Source: Pseudomonas parakoreensis (GTDB lineage Bacteria; Pseudomonadota; Gammaproteobacteria; Pseudomonadales; Pseudomonadaceae). From it: a stretch of 64,000 bases of DNA. This document shows, piece by piece, positions 37,143-46,368 of this stretch; positions within the stretch are counted from its first letter, which is position 1, and every line of letters begins with the position of its first letter. The notes under the pieces were generated by a model, which saw only the letters and a program-made list of their open reading frames with translations, was not told the origin of the DNA and searched no databases. The position numbers and the translations under genes are program-made. The stretch covers positions 186,001-250,000 of the forward strand of contig NZ_BQHY01000009.1 of assembly GCF_021602155.1 (NCBI RefSeq), given 5' to 3'.

Positions 37143-37715
37143 ATGAAAAACGTCAGCCCCAGCTACCTCAAGCATCACTTCCTGATCGCCATGCCGCACA
37201 TGGCCGACCCGAACTTTGCCCACACCTTGACCTACATCGTCGAGCACACGGCCAATGGCGCCATGGGGCTGGTGGTCAATCGACCGCAAGAGCTGAATCT
37301 GGCTGACATCCTCGAGCAATTGCGCCCGGACATCGATCCGCCAGCGCTGTGCCAGCACGTGCCGATTTTCATCGGCGGCCCGGTGCAGACTGATCGCGGT
37401 TTCGTCCTGCACCCGGCCGGCAAGACCTTTCAGGCCACCGTTGAGCTCGAAGGTGATCTGGCGCTGTCCACTTCTCAGGACGTGCTGTTCGCCATCGCCG
37501 ACGGCGTGGGCCCGGCGAAAAGCGTGATCACCCTCGGCTACGCCGGTTGGGAAGCCGGGCAACTGGAGGCTGAACTGGCCGACAACGCCTGGCTGACCTG
37601 CCCGTACGACGCCGACATCCTGTTCAACACCAGCAGCGAGCTGCGTCTGGAAGCGGCGGCACGGCACCTGGGGATCAACCTCAGCCTGCTGACCAGCCAG
37701 GCGGGGCACGCCTGA
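37143..37715 (+). CDS. YqgE/AlgH family protein
   Basis: A cytoplasmic protein of 190 residues in the UPF0301/YqgE family, called AlgH in Pseudomonas because of an early link to alginate regulation; its biochemical role is not settled. Diagnostic parts are FLIAMPHMADPNFAHTLTY, NGAMGLVVNRP, FIGGPVQTDRGFVLH, and LGYAGWEAGQLEAEL. The start at 37143 gives MKNVSPSYLKHHFLI, typical of the family; the frame is open upstream through a REPIN. Its stop overlaps the ruvX start (TGATG). Confidence 0.93.
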   Translation: MKNVSPSYLKHHFLIAMPHMADPNFAHTLTYIVEHTANGAMGLVVNRPQELNLADILEQLRPDIDPPALCQHVPIFIGGPVQTDRGFVLHPAGKTFQATVELEGDLALSTSQDVLFAIADGVGPAKSVITLGYAGWEAGQLEAELADNAWLTCPYDADILFNTSSELRLEAAARHLGINLSLLTSQAGHA

Positions 37716-38152
37716 TGGCCCTGCGCCTGATTCTCGGCTTCGACTACGGCACCAAACAGATCGGCGTTGCGGTCGGCCAGGTGATTACCGGCCAGGCCCG
37801 CGAGCTGTGCACCCTGAAAGCGCAGAACGGCGTGCCCGACTGGAATCAGGTCGAAGCGCTGTTCAAGGAATGGAAACCCGACGCCGTGGTGGTCGGCCTG
37901 CCGCTGAACATGGACGGCACGCCCAGCGAGATGTGCCTGCGCGCGGAGAAATTCGCCCGCCGCCTCAATGGCCGCTTCAATGTGCCCTTCTATACCCATG
38001 ACGAACGCCTGACCACCTTTGAAGCCAAGGGTGAGCGACTGGTGCGTGGCGGGCAGAAAGGCAGTTACCGCGACAACCCGGTGGACGCCATCGCCGCCGC
38101 TCTGCTGCTGCAGGGCTGGCTCGATGAAAACACTGCATTGTTTGAATCCTGA
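37715..38152 (+). CDS. ruvX: RuvX/YqgF Holliday junction resolvase-like protein
   Basis: RNase H-fold nuclease of 145 residues, thought to process 16S rRNA 5' ends or act as a Holliday junction resolvase. The first strand GFDYGTKQIGVAVG carries the catalytic Asp. VVVGLPLNMDGTPSE and the C-terminal NPVDAIAAALLLQGWL complete the active-site pattern. Its ATG shares one base with the yqgE stop. Confidence 0.94.
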   Translation: MALRLILGFDYGTKQIGVAVGQVITGQARELCTLKAQNGVPDWNQVEALFKEWKPDAVVVGLPLNMDGTPSEMCLRAEKFARRLNGRFNVPFYTHDERLTTFEAKGERLVRGGQKGSYRDNPVDAIAAALLLQGWLDENTALFES

Positions 38153-38153
38153 C

Positions 38154-38177
38154 AAGCGCTTCGGCGCTTTTCTTTTG
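38154..38177 (+). terminator. Terminator or attenuator before pyrR
   Basis: AAGCGC-TTCG-GCGCTT forms a 6-bp stem with the very stable UUCG loop, followed by TTCTTTT. It sits directly after the ruvX stop. Confidence 0.7.
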
Positions 38178-38186
38178 AGCTACGAC

Positions 38187-38214
38187 CCGAGCCGCGTCCA
38201 AGGACCCGGCTCGG
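38187..38214 (+). promoter_or_regulatory. Second hairpin in the pyrR leader
   Basis: CCGAGCC and GGCTCGG pair across 14 bases, ending eight bases before the AAGGAG ribosome site of pyrR. It follows the terminator-like hairpin closely. Confidence 0.4.
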
Positions 38215-38232
38215 CCCCAAGAAGGAGCAACC

Positions 38233-38739
38233 ATGAGCCTGCCCAATCCCGCCGATCTGATCAGCCAGATGGCGACCCGCCTCAAGGCGCACCTTGCCCA
38301 GCGTGATATCCGCGAGCCGCGTTACATCGGCATTCGCACCGGTGGTATCTGGGTCGCGCAGGCCCTGCTCAAGGAACTGGGCAGTGACGCGCCGCTGGGC
38401 ACGCTGGATGTTTCCTTCTACCGCGACGACTTCAGCCAGAACGGCCTGCACCCGCAAGTGCGTCCGTCGGCCCTGCCCTTCGAGATCGAAGGCCAGCATC
38501 TGGTGCTGATCGACGACGTATTGATGAGTGGCCGGACCATCCGCGCCGCCATGAACGAACTGTTCGACTACGGCCGCCCGGCCAGCGTGACCCTGGTCTG
38601 CCTGCTCGACCTGGATGCCGGCGAGCTACCGATCCGCCCGAACGTGGTCGGCGCGACGCTGTCGCTGGCCGCCAACGAGCGCGTGAAGCTGTCCGGCCCG
38701 GAACCGCTGACGCTCGAACTGCAAGACCTGAATTCCTAA
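38233..38739 (+). CDS. pyrR: PyrR bifunctional regulator/uracil phosphoribosyltransferase
   Basis: A PRTase-fold protein of 168 residues. PyrR proteins sense pyrimidine nucleotides and regulate pyr genes; many also make UMP from uracil and PRPP. The PRPP loop is [18 protein letters not shown], with RYIGIRTGG near the N-terminus. AAGGAG is placed ideally before the ATG. It precedes pyrB and pyrC', giving the classic Pseudomonas pyrR-pyrB-pyrC' order. Confidence 0.94.
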   Translation: MSLPNPADLISQMATRLKAHLAQRDIREPRYIGIRTGGIWVAQALLKELGSDAPLGTLDVSFYRDDFSQNGLHPQVRPSALPFEIEGQHLVLIDDVLMSGRTIRAAMNELFDYGRPASVTLVCLLDLDAGELPIRPNVVGATLSLAANERVKLSGPEPLTLELQDLNS

Positions 38740-38767
38740 CCCGCCCTTATTGAGAGTCCCCCTCGCG

Positions 38768-39772
38768 ATGACGCCTCTAGATACCAAGCGCCCGCTGCAG
38801 CTCAATGATCAGGGCCAGCTGCGCCACTTCCTCTCGCTCGATGGCCTGCGCCGCGAGTTGCTGACGGAAATCCTCGACACTGCCGACTCGTTCCTCGAAG
38901 TCGGTGCCCGAGCGGTGAAGAAGGTCCCGTTGCTGCGCGGCAAGACCGTGTGCAACGTGTTCTTCGAAAACTCCACCCGCACCCGCACCACCTTCGAACT
39001 GGCGGCCCAGCGGCTGTCGGCGGACGTGATCACCCTGAACGTGTCGACTTCGTCGGCCAGCAAAGGTGAAACCCTGCTCGACACCCTGCGCAACCTCGAA
39101 GCGATGGCCGCCGACATGTTCGTCGTGCGCCACGGTGATTCCGGCGCCGCGCATTTCATCGCCGAGCATGTCTGCCCGCAGGTGGCGATCATCAACGGCG
39201 GCGACGGCCGTCATGCGCATCCGACCCAGGGCATGCTCGACATGCTCACCATCCGTCGGCACAAGGGCGGTTTCGAAAACCTCTCGGTGGCGATTGTCGG
39301 CGACATCCTGCACTCGCGGGTCGCGCGCTCGAACATGCTGGCCCTGAAGACCCTGGGCTGCCCGGACATCCGCGTGATCGCGCCGAAGACCCTGCTGCCG
39401 ATCGGCATCGAGCAGTACGGGGTCAAGGTCTACACCGACATGAACGAAGGCCTGAAGGACGTCGACGTGGTGATCATGCTGCGCCTGCAGCGCGAGCGCA
39501 TGAGCGGCGGCCTGCTGCCGAGTGAAGGCGAGTTCTACCGCCTGTTCGGCCTGACCACCGCGCGTCTGGCCGGGGCCAAGCCCGATTGCATCGTCATGCA
39601 CCCGGGGCCGATCAACCGTGGCGTGGAAATCGAGTCTGCGGTGGCCGACGGCCCGCATTCAGTGATCCTCAATCAAGTCACCTACGGCATCGCGATCCGC
39701 ATGGCCGTGCTGTCCATGGCCATGAGCGGGCAAACAGCGCAACGTCAATTCGAGCAGGAGAACGCCCAGTGA
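38768..39772 (+). CDS. pyrB: Aspartate carbamoyltransferase catalytic subunit
   Basis: Condenses carbamoyl phosphate with aspartate, the committed step of pyrimidine synthesis. The 334 residues include [13 protein letters not shown] (carbamoyl phosphate site), [25 protein letters not shown], and [12 protein letters not shown]. The start at 38768 ([12 protein letters not shown]) is an ATG; an in-frame TTG 18 bases upstream is rejected. In Pseudomonas the N-terminal extension binds nucleotides and PyrB forms a dodecamer with the inactive PyrC'. The gene overlaps pyrC' by four bases (GTGA). Confidence 0.97.
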   Translation: MTPLDTKRPLQLNDQGQLRHFLSLDGLRRELLTEILDTADSFLEVGARAVKKVPLLRGKTVCNVFFENSTRTRTTFELAAQRLSADVITLNVSTSSASKGETLLDTLRNLEAMAADMFVVRHGDSGAAHFIAEHVCPQVAIINGGDGRHAHPTQGMLDMLTIRRHKGGFENLSVAIVGDILHSRVARSNMLALKTLGCPDIRVIAPKTLLPIGIEQYGVKVYTDMNEGLKDVDVVIMLRLQRERMSGGLLPSEGEFYRLFGLTTARLAGAKPDCIVMHPGPINRGVEIESAVADGPHSVILNQVTYGIAIRMAVLSMAMSGQTAQRQFEQENAQ

Positions 39773-41040
39773 AGCTCAGCATTCTCGGCGCCCGCGTCAT
39801 CGATCCAAGCAGCGGCCTGGATCAAATCACCGATATCCACGTTGAAGCCTGCAAGATCGTCGCCTTCGGCGCCGCACCCGCCGGTTTCACTGCCGTTGAA
39901 ACCATCGACGCTCAAGGCCTCGTTGCCGCGCCCGGGCTGGTCGATCTGAACGTCGCCCTGCGCGAACCGGGCTACAGCCGCAAAGGCAGCATCGCCAGCG
40001 AGACCCGCGCCGCGGCGGCTGGCGGCGTGACCAGCCTGTGCTGCCCGCCGAAAACCAAACCGGTACTCGACACCTCGGCCGTGGCCGAACTGATCCTCGA
40101 CCGCGCCCGCGAAGCCGGCAACACCAAGGTGTTTCCGATTGGCGCGCTGAGCAAAGGCCTGGACGGCGAACAGCTGGCAGAGCTGGTGGCGCTACGCGAC
40201 GCCGGGTGTGTGGCGTTCGGCAACGGTCTGGAGAGTTTCCGCAACACCCGCACCCTGTGCCGGGCGCTGGACTACGCGGCCACTTTCGACCTGACGGTGA
40301 TCTTCAATTCGCAGGATCACGATCTGGCCGATGGCGGTCTGGCCCATGAAGGCGCGGTCGCCAGTTTCCTTGGCTTGCCGGGCATTCCGGAAACCGCGGA
40401 AACCGTGGCCCTCGCTCGCGATCTGCTGCTGGTCGAGCAGACCGGCGTGCGCGCGCACTTCAGCCAACTGACCAGCGCGCGCGGCGTGTCCCTGATCGCT
40501 CAGGCGCAGGCCCGTGGTTTGAAGGTTACGGCGGATGTCGCCCTGTATCAGCTGATCCTTACCGATGAAGCGCTGATCGACTTCAGCAGCCTGTATCACG
40601 TGCAACCGCCGCTGCGCACCCGTGCCGACCGCGACGGCCTGCGCGAGGCAGTGAAATCCGGCGTGGTGTCGGCGATCTCCAGCCATCACCAGCCGCATGA
40701 GCGCGACGCCAAACTGGCGCCGTTCGGCGCGACCGAGCCGGGCATCAGCAGTGTTGAATTGCTGCTGCCGCTGGCGATGACGCTGGTCGAGGATGGCTTG
40801 CTGGATCTGCCGACCCTGCTGGCGCGCCTGAGCACTGGGCCTGCGGACGCGCTGCGTTTGCCGGCGGGCAAACTGGAAGTCGGTGGTGCGGCCGATATCG
40901 TGCTGTTCGACCCGAAAGCCTCCACCGTGGCCGGCGAAAGCTGGCTGTCGAGGGGCGAGAACTGCCCGTTCCTCGGGCACAGCCTGCCGGGCGTGGTGCG
41001 CTATACGCTGGTGGACGGGCGGATCAGCCACCAGGCGTAA
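39769..41040 (+). CDS. pyrC': Inactive dihydroorotase homologue PyrC'
   Basis: A 423-residue amidohydrolase-fold protein that serves as a structural partner of PyrB in Pseudomonas and has lost dihydroorotase activity. The metal-binding His-X-His after the first strand is missing: the position reads [13 protein letters not shown], with Asn61 and Ala63 in place of the two histidines. The start is a GTG at 39769 overlapping the pyrB stop, which gives [12 protein letters not shown]; the frame is open upstream over pyrB. A true PyrC must be elsewhere in the genome. Confidence 0.93.
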   Translation: MKLSILGARVIDPSSGLDQITDIHVEACKIVAFGAAPAGFTAVETIDAQGLVAAPGLVDLNVALREPGYSRKGSIASETRAAAAGGVTSLCCPPKTKPVLDTSAVAELILDRAREAGNTKVFPIGALSKGLDGEQLAELVALRDAGCVAFGNGLESFRNTRTLCRALDYAATFDLTVIFNSQDHDLADGGLAHEGAVASFLGLPGIPETAETVALARDLLLVEQTGVRAHFSQLTSARGVSLIAQAQARGLKVTADVALYQLILTDEALIDFSSLYHVQPPLRTRADRDGLREAVKSGVVSAISSHHQPHERDAKLAPFGATEPGISSVELLLPLAMTLVEDGLLDLPTLLARLSTGPADALRLPAGKLEVGGAADIVLFDPKASTVAGESWLSRGENCPFLGHSLPGVVRYTLVDGRISHQA

Positions 41041-41058
41041 CCGGCTGCTGAGGGACAT

Positions 41059-41191
41059 TGTGGCGAGGGGATTTATCCCCGATGGGCTGCGCAGCAGCCC
41101 TCGATCTACAACCGCGGTGATTTCAGTTCCTCCGCGGTTGAATGTTTTAGGGCCGCTATGCGCCCCATCGGGGATAAATCCCCTCGCCACA
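41059..41191. repeat. REPIN, GAGGGGATTTATCCCC type
   Basis: TGTGGCGAGGGGATTTATCC (from 41059) faces its complement ending TCGCCACA at 41191, between pyrC' and the TM2 gene. Confidence 0.87.
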
Positions 41192-41193
41192 GG

Positions 41194-41625
41194 TTACTGA
41201 AAAGCGCCGCGATTCTGCGCGTTGCGCACCGACACCTGATCATTCAGGGTCCAGAAGTCATACAGCACACCAATAAAGAACAACCCGCCGGTCAGCAGAT
41301 ACAGCAATCCGCTGATCCACTTGCCCTGGTACATCCGGTGCACGCCGAACACGCCCAGGAACGTCAGCAGAATCCACGCCACGTTGTATTCGATCGGCCC
41401 TGCGGTGAAACGCAGATCCGCCTCGCGATCCATCGCCGGGATCAGGAACACGTCGATCAGCCAGCCAATGCCCAGCAGACCGAAGGTGAAGAACCAGATC
41501 GTTCCGGTCACCGGCTTGCCGTAATAGAAGCGGTGAGCGCCCGTGAAACCAAAAATCCACAGCAGATAACCGATGATTTTGCTGTGCGTATCTTGCGGTG
41601 CAGCGACCTGCTGATAGCGGTTCAT
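41194..41625 (-). CDS. TM2 domain membrane protein
   Basis: A small membrane protein of 143 residues with two TM2-type helical hairpins. The signature GFTGAHRFYYGK (about 26-37) is followed by a second similar GVFGVHRMYQGK (about 91-102), each before hydrophobic helices. TM2 proteins have no established molecular function. It stands alone, converging with pyrC' across a REPIN, so its stop lies directly at the repeat. Confidence 0.9.
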   Translation of the reverse strand: MNRYQQVAAPQDTHSKIIGYLLWIFGFTGAHRFYYGKPVTGTIWFFTFGLLGIGWLIDVFLIPAMDREADLRFTAGPIEYNVAWILLTFLGVFGVHRMYQGKWISGLLYLLTGGLFFIGVLYDFWTLNDQVSVRNAQNRGAFQ

Positions 41626-41834
41626 GAAGACCTCGATTCACTCGATAGATAAATTTTTCTTTAATTCTTTGTGACTTTTTTACAGGGAGCCGACGTACGG
41701 CAAATGTTACTGTGTCGTCCGTCAAAGCCTTATACCACCGGACTTCTGTCGGACAATCGCGTCCATTTGCCGCTTGTTTGGTTCCGTTGCCTCCCGATTG
41801 AATCGACCAACGGCCTCGGAAGGGACAAAAAAGC

Positions 41835-41843
41835 TGTTATAAA
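41835..41843 (+). promoter_or_regulatory. Putative extended -10 for the NlpC/P60 gene
   Basis: TGTTATAAA fits an extended -10, 31 bases before the start codon. No convincing -35 is seen. Confidence 0.4.
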
Positions 41844-41874
41844 GTTGCGCGCTACCACCTAAGAGCCACGCCTA

Positions 41875-42501
41875 ATGCGACCATTTTTCAAGACATGGCT
41901 AACTATTTGCCTATTAATGCCACTGGCCGCCCACGCCACCAATCGTGAGCAACGTCTTCCCAACGTCAACGGTTTCACCCCTAAATCCCATGCTTCGGCT
42001 CCTTCGAGCAAGAGCAGCAAACAAACGAAACACACCACGCTTGCCAGCAAGAGTCACGGCAAGCTGGTGCCACCGATGGCCAACAAGGAAAGCAGCAACG
42101 TCCTGAGCCGTGCGGTGAACGTCCTCGGTACTCCCTACCGTTGGGGCGGCAGCAGCCCAAGTAAAGGCTTCGACTGCAGCGGTCTGGTCAAATATGCGTT
42201 CAACGACGCCACGTTCGACCTGCCACGCACCTCTAACGCCATGGCCAGCGGGCATGGTGAGAAAGTCGAACGCAAGGACCTGAAACCCGGCGACCTGATT
42301 TTCTTCAACATCAAGAGCCGTCGGGTCAACCACGTTGCCATCTACTTGGGCAACGACCGCTTCATCCACGCACCACGCCGTGGCAAAGCGGTCAGCATCG
42401 ATACGCTGAACAAGCCGTACTGGGAACAGCATTACGTGGTTGCCAAGCGTGTGCTGCCGAAAGAACCGGGCGGCAAGCAGATGCGCGTCGTGCAGCGCTG
42501 A
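41875..42501 (+). CDS. NlpC/P60 family peptidoglycan endopeptidase
   Basis: Exported cysteine peptidase of 208 residues that probably cuts peptidoglycan cross-links or stem peptides. The signal peptide is about 1-22 (ends AAHATN), followed by a Ser/Lys-rich linker to about 75. The catalytic domain has Cys101 in FDCSGLVKYAF, His153 in VNHVAIYLG and His165 in FIHAPRRG, the expected triad. There is no lipobox. The gene is monocistronic, with a likely promoter just upstream and a REPIN after it. Confidence 0.92.
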   Translation: MRPFFKTWLTICLLMPLAAHATNREQRLPNVNGFTPKSHASAPSSKSSKQTKHTTLASKSHGKLVPPMANKESSNVLSRAVNVLGTPYRWGGSSPSKGFDCSGLVKYAFNDATFDLPRTSNAMASGHGEKVERKDLKPGDLIFFNIKSRRVNHVAIYLGNDRFIHAPRRGKAVSIDTLNKPYWEQHYVVAKRVLPKEPGGKQMRVVQR

Positions 42502-42513
42502 AACACGATCAAC

Positions 42514-42607
42514 TGTGGCGAGGGAGCTTGCTCCCGCTGGGCTGCGCAGCAGCCACAAAATCTTGTGAGCGCTACGCGCTCAAGCGGGAGCAAGCTCCCT
42601 CGCCACA
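42514..42607. repeat. REPIN, GTGGCGAGGGAGC type
   Basis: TGTGGCGAGGGAGCTTGCTC (from 42514) faces its complement ending TCGCCACA at 42607. It separates the convergent NlpC/P60 and pilT genes. Confidence 0.87.
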
Positions 42608-42622
42608 GGCGTAATCCAGCCT

Positions 42623-43657
42623 TTAGAAATTATCCGGCGTACGCGCCTTTTCCCGCGCATGCTCGCGGCTGATCAAGCCCTTGGTCACCAGCTCCTTCAG
42701 GCACATGTCGAGTGTCTGCATCCCCAGCGACCCACCGGTCTGAATCGCCGAATACATCTGCGCCACCTTGTCCTCGCGGATCAGGTTCCGGATCGCCGAC
42801 GTTCCCAGCATGATTTCGTGCGCCGCCACCCGCCCGCCACCAATCTTCTTGATCAGCGTCTGCGACACCACGGCCAGCAGCGACTCGGACAACATCGAAC
42901 GCACCATGGACTTCTCGTCGCCCGGGAACACATCGACAACCCGGTCGATGGTCTTGGCGGCTGAAGTGGTGTGCAGCGTGCCGAACACCAGATGCCCGGT
43001 CTCGGCGGCAGTCAGTGCGAGGCGGATGGTTTCCAGGTCGCGCATCTCGCCCACCAGAATCACGTCCGGGTCTTCGCGCAGCGCCGAACGCAACGCCGTG
43101 GCAAAGCTGCGGGTATCGCGGTGGACTTCGCGCTGATTGATCAGGCATTTGCGCGATTCGTGGACGAACTCGATGGGGTCTTCGATGGTGAGAATGTGAT
43201 GATGGCGATGGGTGTTGAGGTAGTCGATCATCGCCGCCAGCGTGGTGGATTTGCCGGAACCGGTCGGCCCGGTCACCAGCACCAGCCCGCGTGGCGCATC
43301 GGTGATCTTGCGAAACACATCGCCCATGGCGAGGTCTTCCATGCTCAGCACTTTCGACGGGATGGTGCGAAACACCGCACCGGCGCCACGGTTCTGGTTG
43401 AACGCATTGACCCGAAAACGCGCGACGCCAGGGACTTCGAACGAGAAATCCGTTTCCAGGTGTTTCTCGAAGTCGACGCGCTGGGTGTCGTTCATGATGT
43501 CGTAGATCAATTCGTGCACTTGCTTGTGATCCAGCGCCGGCAGATTGATCCGCCGCACATCGCCATCAACGCGGATCATCGGCGGCAGGCCGGCCGACAG
43601 GTGCAGGTCGGAAGCGCCCTGTTTGGCGCTAAACGCCAGCAGTTCAGTGATATCCAT
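42623..43657 (-). CDS. pilT: Type IV pilus retraction ATPase PilT
   Basis: Hexameric motor that depolymerises type IV pili to power twitching. The 344 residues contain the Walker A GPTGSGKST (130-138), the Asp box HHHILTIEDPIEF, Walker B ALREDPDVILVGEMRD, and the His box TAAETGHLVFGTLHT. The PilT-specific C-terminal region is near LIREDKVAQMYSAIQTG. ATG 43657 follows GAGGGA. It is divergent from yggS, and pilU is not next to it in this window. Confidence 0.97.
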   Translation of the reverse strand: MDITELLAFSAKQGASDLHLSAGLPPMIRVDGDVRRINLPALDHKQVHELIYDIMNDTQRVDFEKHLETDFSFEVPGVARFRVNAFNQNRGAGAVFRTIPSKVLSMEDLAMGDVFRKITDAPRGLVLVTGPTGSGKSTTLAAMIDYLNTHRHHHILTIEDPIEFVHESRKCLINQREVHRDTRSFATALRSALREDPDVILVGEMRDLETIRLALTAAETGHLVFGTLHTTSAAKTIDRVVDVFPGDEKSMVRSMLSESLLAVVSQTLIKKIGGGRVAAHEIMLGTSAIRNLIREDKVAQMYSAIQTGGSLGMQTLDMCLKELVTKGLISREHAREKARTPDNF

Positions 43658-43713
43658 AGCGTCCCTCAATTCCAGTAGAATGCCGCGAACCTTCAGACCG
43701 CCGGCGCCTCTTG

Positions 43714-44400
43714 ATGTCCACGATAGCAGACAACATCCAACTGGTTAGTTCGCGCATCCAGGCTGCCACCGCAGCGGCCGGGCGCAGTGAAAACAGCGTG
43801 CAGTTGCTGGCGGTCAGCAAAACCAAACCCGCGCAGGACCTGCGTGAAGCTTACGCCGCCGGCCTGCGTGACTTTGGCGAGAACTATCTGCAGGAAGCCT
43901 TGGGCAAACAGCTCGAACTGGCCGACCTGCCCTTGATCTGGCACTTCATCGGCCCCATTCAATCGAACAAGACTCGCGCTATCGCCGAGCATTTCGACTG
44001 GGTGCACTCCGTGGATCGCCTGAAAATTGCCCAACGCCTGTCCGAACAGCGCCCGGCCGAGCTGCCGCCGCTGAACATCTGCATTCAGGTCAACGTCAGC
44101 GGTGAAGCCAGCAAGTCCGGCTGCACCCCGGCCGACCTGCCGGCGCTGGCCGAGGCCATCAGCACCCTGCCCCGGCTGAAATTGCGCGGGCTGATGGCGA
44201 TTCCCGAGCCGACCGAAGATCGCGCCGAACAAGACGCCGCTTTTGCTGCCGTACAACGTTTGCAGGCCAGCCTGAATCTGCCGCTCGACACACTTTCCAT
44301 GGGCATGAGCCACGACCTCGAGTCGGCCATCGCCCAAGGCGCCACCTGGGTGCGGATCGGTACCGCCCTGTTTGGTGCCAGAGATTACGGTCAGCAATGA
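43714..44400 (+). CDS. yggS: PLP homeostasis protein YggS
   Basis: PLP-binding protein of 228 residues with an alanine-racemase-like N-terminal barrel and no known catalytic activity; it maintains vitamin B6 and amino-acid balance. PLP Lys36 lies in LLAVSKTKPA. Other features are DFGENYLQEALGK, WHFIGPIQSNK, and GMSHDLESAIAQGATWVRIGTALFG at the C-terminus. The ATG at 43714 is preferred to a TTG directly before it. It begins the yggS-proC-yggT-yggU series. Confidence 0.95.
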   Translation: MSTIADNIQLVSSRIQAATAAAGRSENSVQLLAVSKTKPAQDLREAYAAGLRDFGENYLQEALGKQLELADLPLIWHFIGPIQSNKTRAIAEHFDWVHSVDRLKIAQRLSEQRPAELPPLNICIQVNVSGEASKSGCTPADLPALAEAISTLPRLKLRGLMAIPEPTEDRAEQDAAFAAVQRLQASLNLPLDTLSMGMSHDLESAIAQGATWVRIGTALFGARDYGQQ

Positions 44401-44428
44401 CCGACAGCCATCTGAAAAAGGACCTGAC

Positions 44429-45247
44429 ATGAGCAACACACGTATTGCCTTTATCGGTGCCGGCAACATGGCCGCCAGTCTGATTGGCGGCCTGCGCGCC
44501 AAGGGTCTGCAAGCCAGCCACATCCGCGCCAGCGATCCAGGTGAAGAAACCCGCCAACGCGTCAGCGCCGAACACGGCATCGAAACCTTCGCCGACAACG
44601 CGCAAGCCATCGACGGTGTCGATGTGATCGTGCTGGCGGTCAAGCCACAGGCGATGAAAGCCGTGTGCGAAGCCATCCGTCCAAGCCTGAAACCGCATCA
44701 ACTGGTGGTATCGATCGCCGCCGGCATCACCTGCGCGAGCATGACTGCGTGGCTCGGCGAGCAGCCGATCGTGCGTTGCATGCCGAACACCCCGGCGCTG
44801 CTGCGTCAGGGCGTCAGTGGTTTGTACGCCACCAGCGAAGTGACTGCCGAACAGCGTCAGCAGGCTGAAGAGCTGCTGTCCGCCGTGGGCATTGCGCTGT
44901 GGCTGGACGAAGAGCAGCAACTCGATGCCGTGACCGCCGTCTCCGGTTCCGGCCCGGCGTACTTCTTCCTGCTGATCGAAGCGATGACCGCCGCCGGCGT
45001 CAAACTCGGCCTGCCCAAGGAAATCGCCGAGCAACTGACCCTGCAAACGGCGCTGGGCGCCGCGCACATGGCGGTATCCAGCGATGTCGACGCCGCCGAA
45101 CTGCGCCGCCGCGTGACCTCGCCAAATGGCACCACAGAGGCTGCAATCAAATCATTCCAGGCTGATGGCTTCGAAGCCCTGGTGGAAAAAGCACTCGGCG
45201 CCGCCGCGCACCGCTCGGCCGAAATGGCCGAACAACTGGGCAAATAA
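44429..45247 (+). CDS. proC: Pyrroline-5-carboxylate reductase
   Basis: Reduces pyrroline-5-carboxylate to proline with NADPH. The 272 residues have the Rossmann loop FIGAGNMAASLIGG (8-21), VILAVKPQ, the central RCMPNTPALLRQGVSGLYA, and the C-terminal LTLQTALGAAHM and TSPNGTTEAAIKSF. AAGGA lies six bases before the ATG at 44429. An in-frame start 57 bases earlier overlaps yggS and is rejected. Confidence 0.96.
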   Translation: MSNTRIAFIGAGNMAASLIGGLRAKGLQASHIRASDPGEETRQRVSAEHGIETFADNAQAIDGVDVIVLAVKPQAMKAVCEAIRPSLKPHQLVVSIAAGITCASMTAWLGEQPIVRCMPNTPALLRQGVSGLYATSEVTAEQRQQAEELLSAVGIALWLDEEQQLDAVTAVSGSGPAYFFLLIEAMTAAGVKLGLPKEIAEQLTLQTALGAAHMAVSSDVDAAELRRRVTSPNGTTEAAIKSFQADGFEALVEKALGAAAHRSAEMAEQLGK

Positions 45248-45257
45248 GGAGCCTTAC

Positions 45258-45848
45258 ATGATTGGATTGAACACCGCAGCGGTTTACGTGCTGCAAACCC
45301 TCGGCAGCCTGTACCTGCTGATTGTGCTGCTGCGCTTCGTCCTGCAACTGGTGCGGGCGAATTTCTACAACCCGCTGTGCCAGTTCGTGGTCAAGGCCAC
45401 CCAGCCGCTGCTCAAGCCACTGCGCCGGATCATCCCGAGCCTGTTTGGCCTGGATATGTCATCGCTGGTGCTGGCAATTCTGGTGCAACTGGCCCTGATG
45501 GCCCTGACCCTGCTGCTGACCTACGGCACCACCGGCAACCCGCTGCAGCTGTTCATCTGGTCAATCATCGGCGTGACCGCGCTGTTCCTGAAGATCTTCT
45601 TCTTCGCCCTGATCATCAGCGTGATCCTGTCGTGGGTCGCCCCAGGCAGCCACAACCCGGGCGCTGAACTGGTCAACCAGATCTGCGAGCCGGCGCTGGC
45701 ACCTTTCCGCCGTATCCTGCCGAACCTCGGCGGTCTGGATCTGTCGCCGATCTTCGCCTTCCTCGCGCTGAAGCTGATCGACATGCTGGTGATCAACAAT
45801 CTGGCGGCGATGACGATGATGCCGGAAATCCTGCGCCTGCTGATGTGA
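45258..45848 (+). CDS. yggT: YggT family membrane protein
   Basis: Integral membrane protein of 196 residues with two YggT repeats, each a pair of hydrophobic helices (about 8-30 and 60-90; 105-130 and 160-190). The repeats carry NPLCQFVVKATQPLLKPLRR and NQICEPALAPFRRILP. The family is linked to osmotic tolerance or cation movement, but the function is open. AAGGAG precedes the ATG, and the gene lies 10 bases after proC. Confidence 0.93.
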   Translation: MIGLNTAAVYVLQTLGSLYLLIVLLRFVLQLVRANFYNPLCQFVVKATQPLLKPLRRIIPSLFGLDMSSLVLAILVQLALMALTLLLTYGTTGNPLQLFIWSIIGVTALFLKIFFFALIISVILSWVAPGSHNPGAELVNQICEPALAPFRRILPNLGGLDLSPIFAFLALKLIDMLVINNLAAMTMMPEILRLLM

Positions 45849-46138
45849 GCTGGTTTCGCTGGGACGGGGACGATTTGATCCTCGAATGTCATCTGCAACC
45901 GGCAGCCCGCAGCGATGATTTCGCCGGGCTGCACGGTGACCGCCTGAAGATCCGCCTCACCGCGCCGCCGGTCGAGGGTAAGGCCAATGCGTATCTGATG
46001 GGCTTTCTGGCCAAGGCTTTCGGGGTGTCCAAGAGCCAGGTCAGTTTGCTCAGTGGCGAGCTGAACCGGCAGAAACGGGTGAAGATCCGTGCGCCGAAGA
46101 AGCTGCCGGCATTGCCTGATCTGACGCGTCCAGCCTGA
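45845..46138 (+). CDS. yggU: YggU family protein, DUF167
   Basis: A 97-residue protein of the UPF0235/DUF167 family, of unknown function. It shows LECHLQPAARSDDFAGLHGD, the LTAPPVEGKANAYLMGFLAK consensus, and GVSKSQVSLLSGELNRQKRV. The start is a GTG overlapping the yggT stop (GTGA). It ends the yggS operon. Confidence 0.92.
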   Translation: MSWFRWDGDDLILECHLQPAARSDDFAGLHGDRLKIRLTAPPVEGKANAYLMGFLAKAFGVSKSQVSLLSGELNRQKRVKIRAPKKLPALPDLTRPA

Positions 46139-46143
46139 TCCAC

Positions 46144-46272
46144 TGTGGTGAGGGGATTTATCCCCGATGGGTCGCGCAGCGGCCCCCTGGTTGTTGCCCA
46201 CCCCATTCCTTCGGCACGGCCAAAGATTACAGAGCTGCTACGCAGCCATCGGGGATAAATCCCCTCACCACA
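46144..46272. repeat. REPIN, GAGGGGATTTATCCCC type
   Basis: TGTGGTGAGGGGATTTATCC (from 46144) faces its complement ending TCACCACA at 46272. Both arms share the TGAG substitution, so they have changed together. Confidence 0.87.
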
Positions 46273-46310
46273 AGGACTTCGCTCAATCAACGATCAGGCC
46301 TTATCGTTGC

Positions 46311-46339
46311 TTGCCGCTAACCCCCCCGGTCTTTAGACT
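46311..46339 (+). promoter_or_regulatory. Putative promoter for metX
   Basis: TTGCCG and TAGACT are 17 bases apart, 30 bases before the metX start. Confidence 0.4.
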
Positions 46340-46368
46340 TACGCCTCATTTCAACGAGAGCAGGGTCG

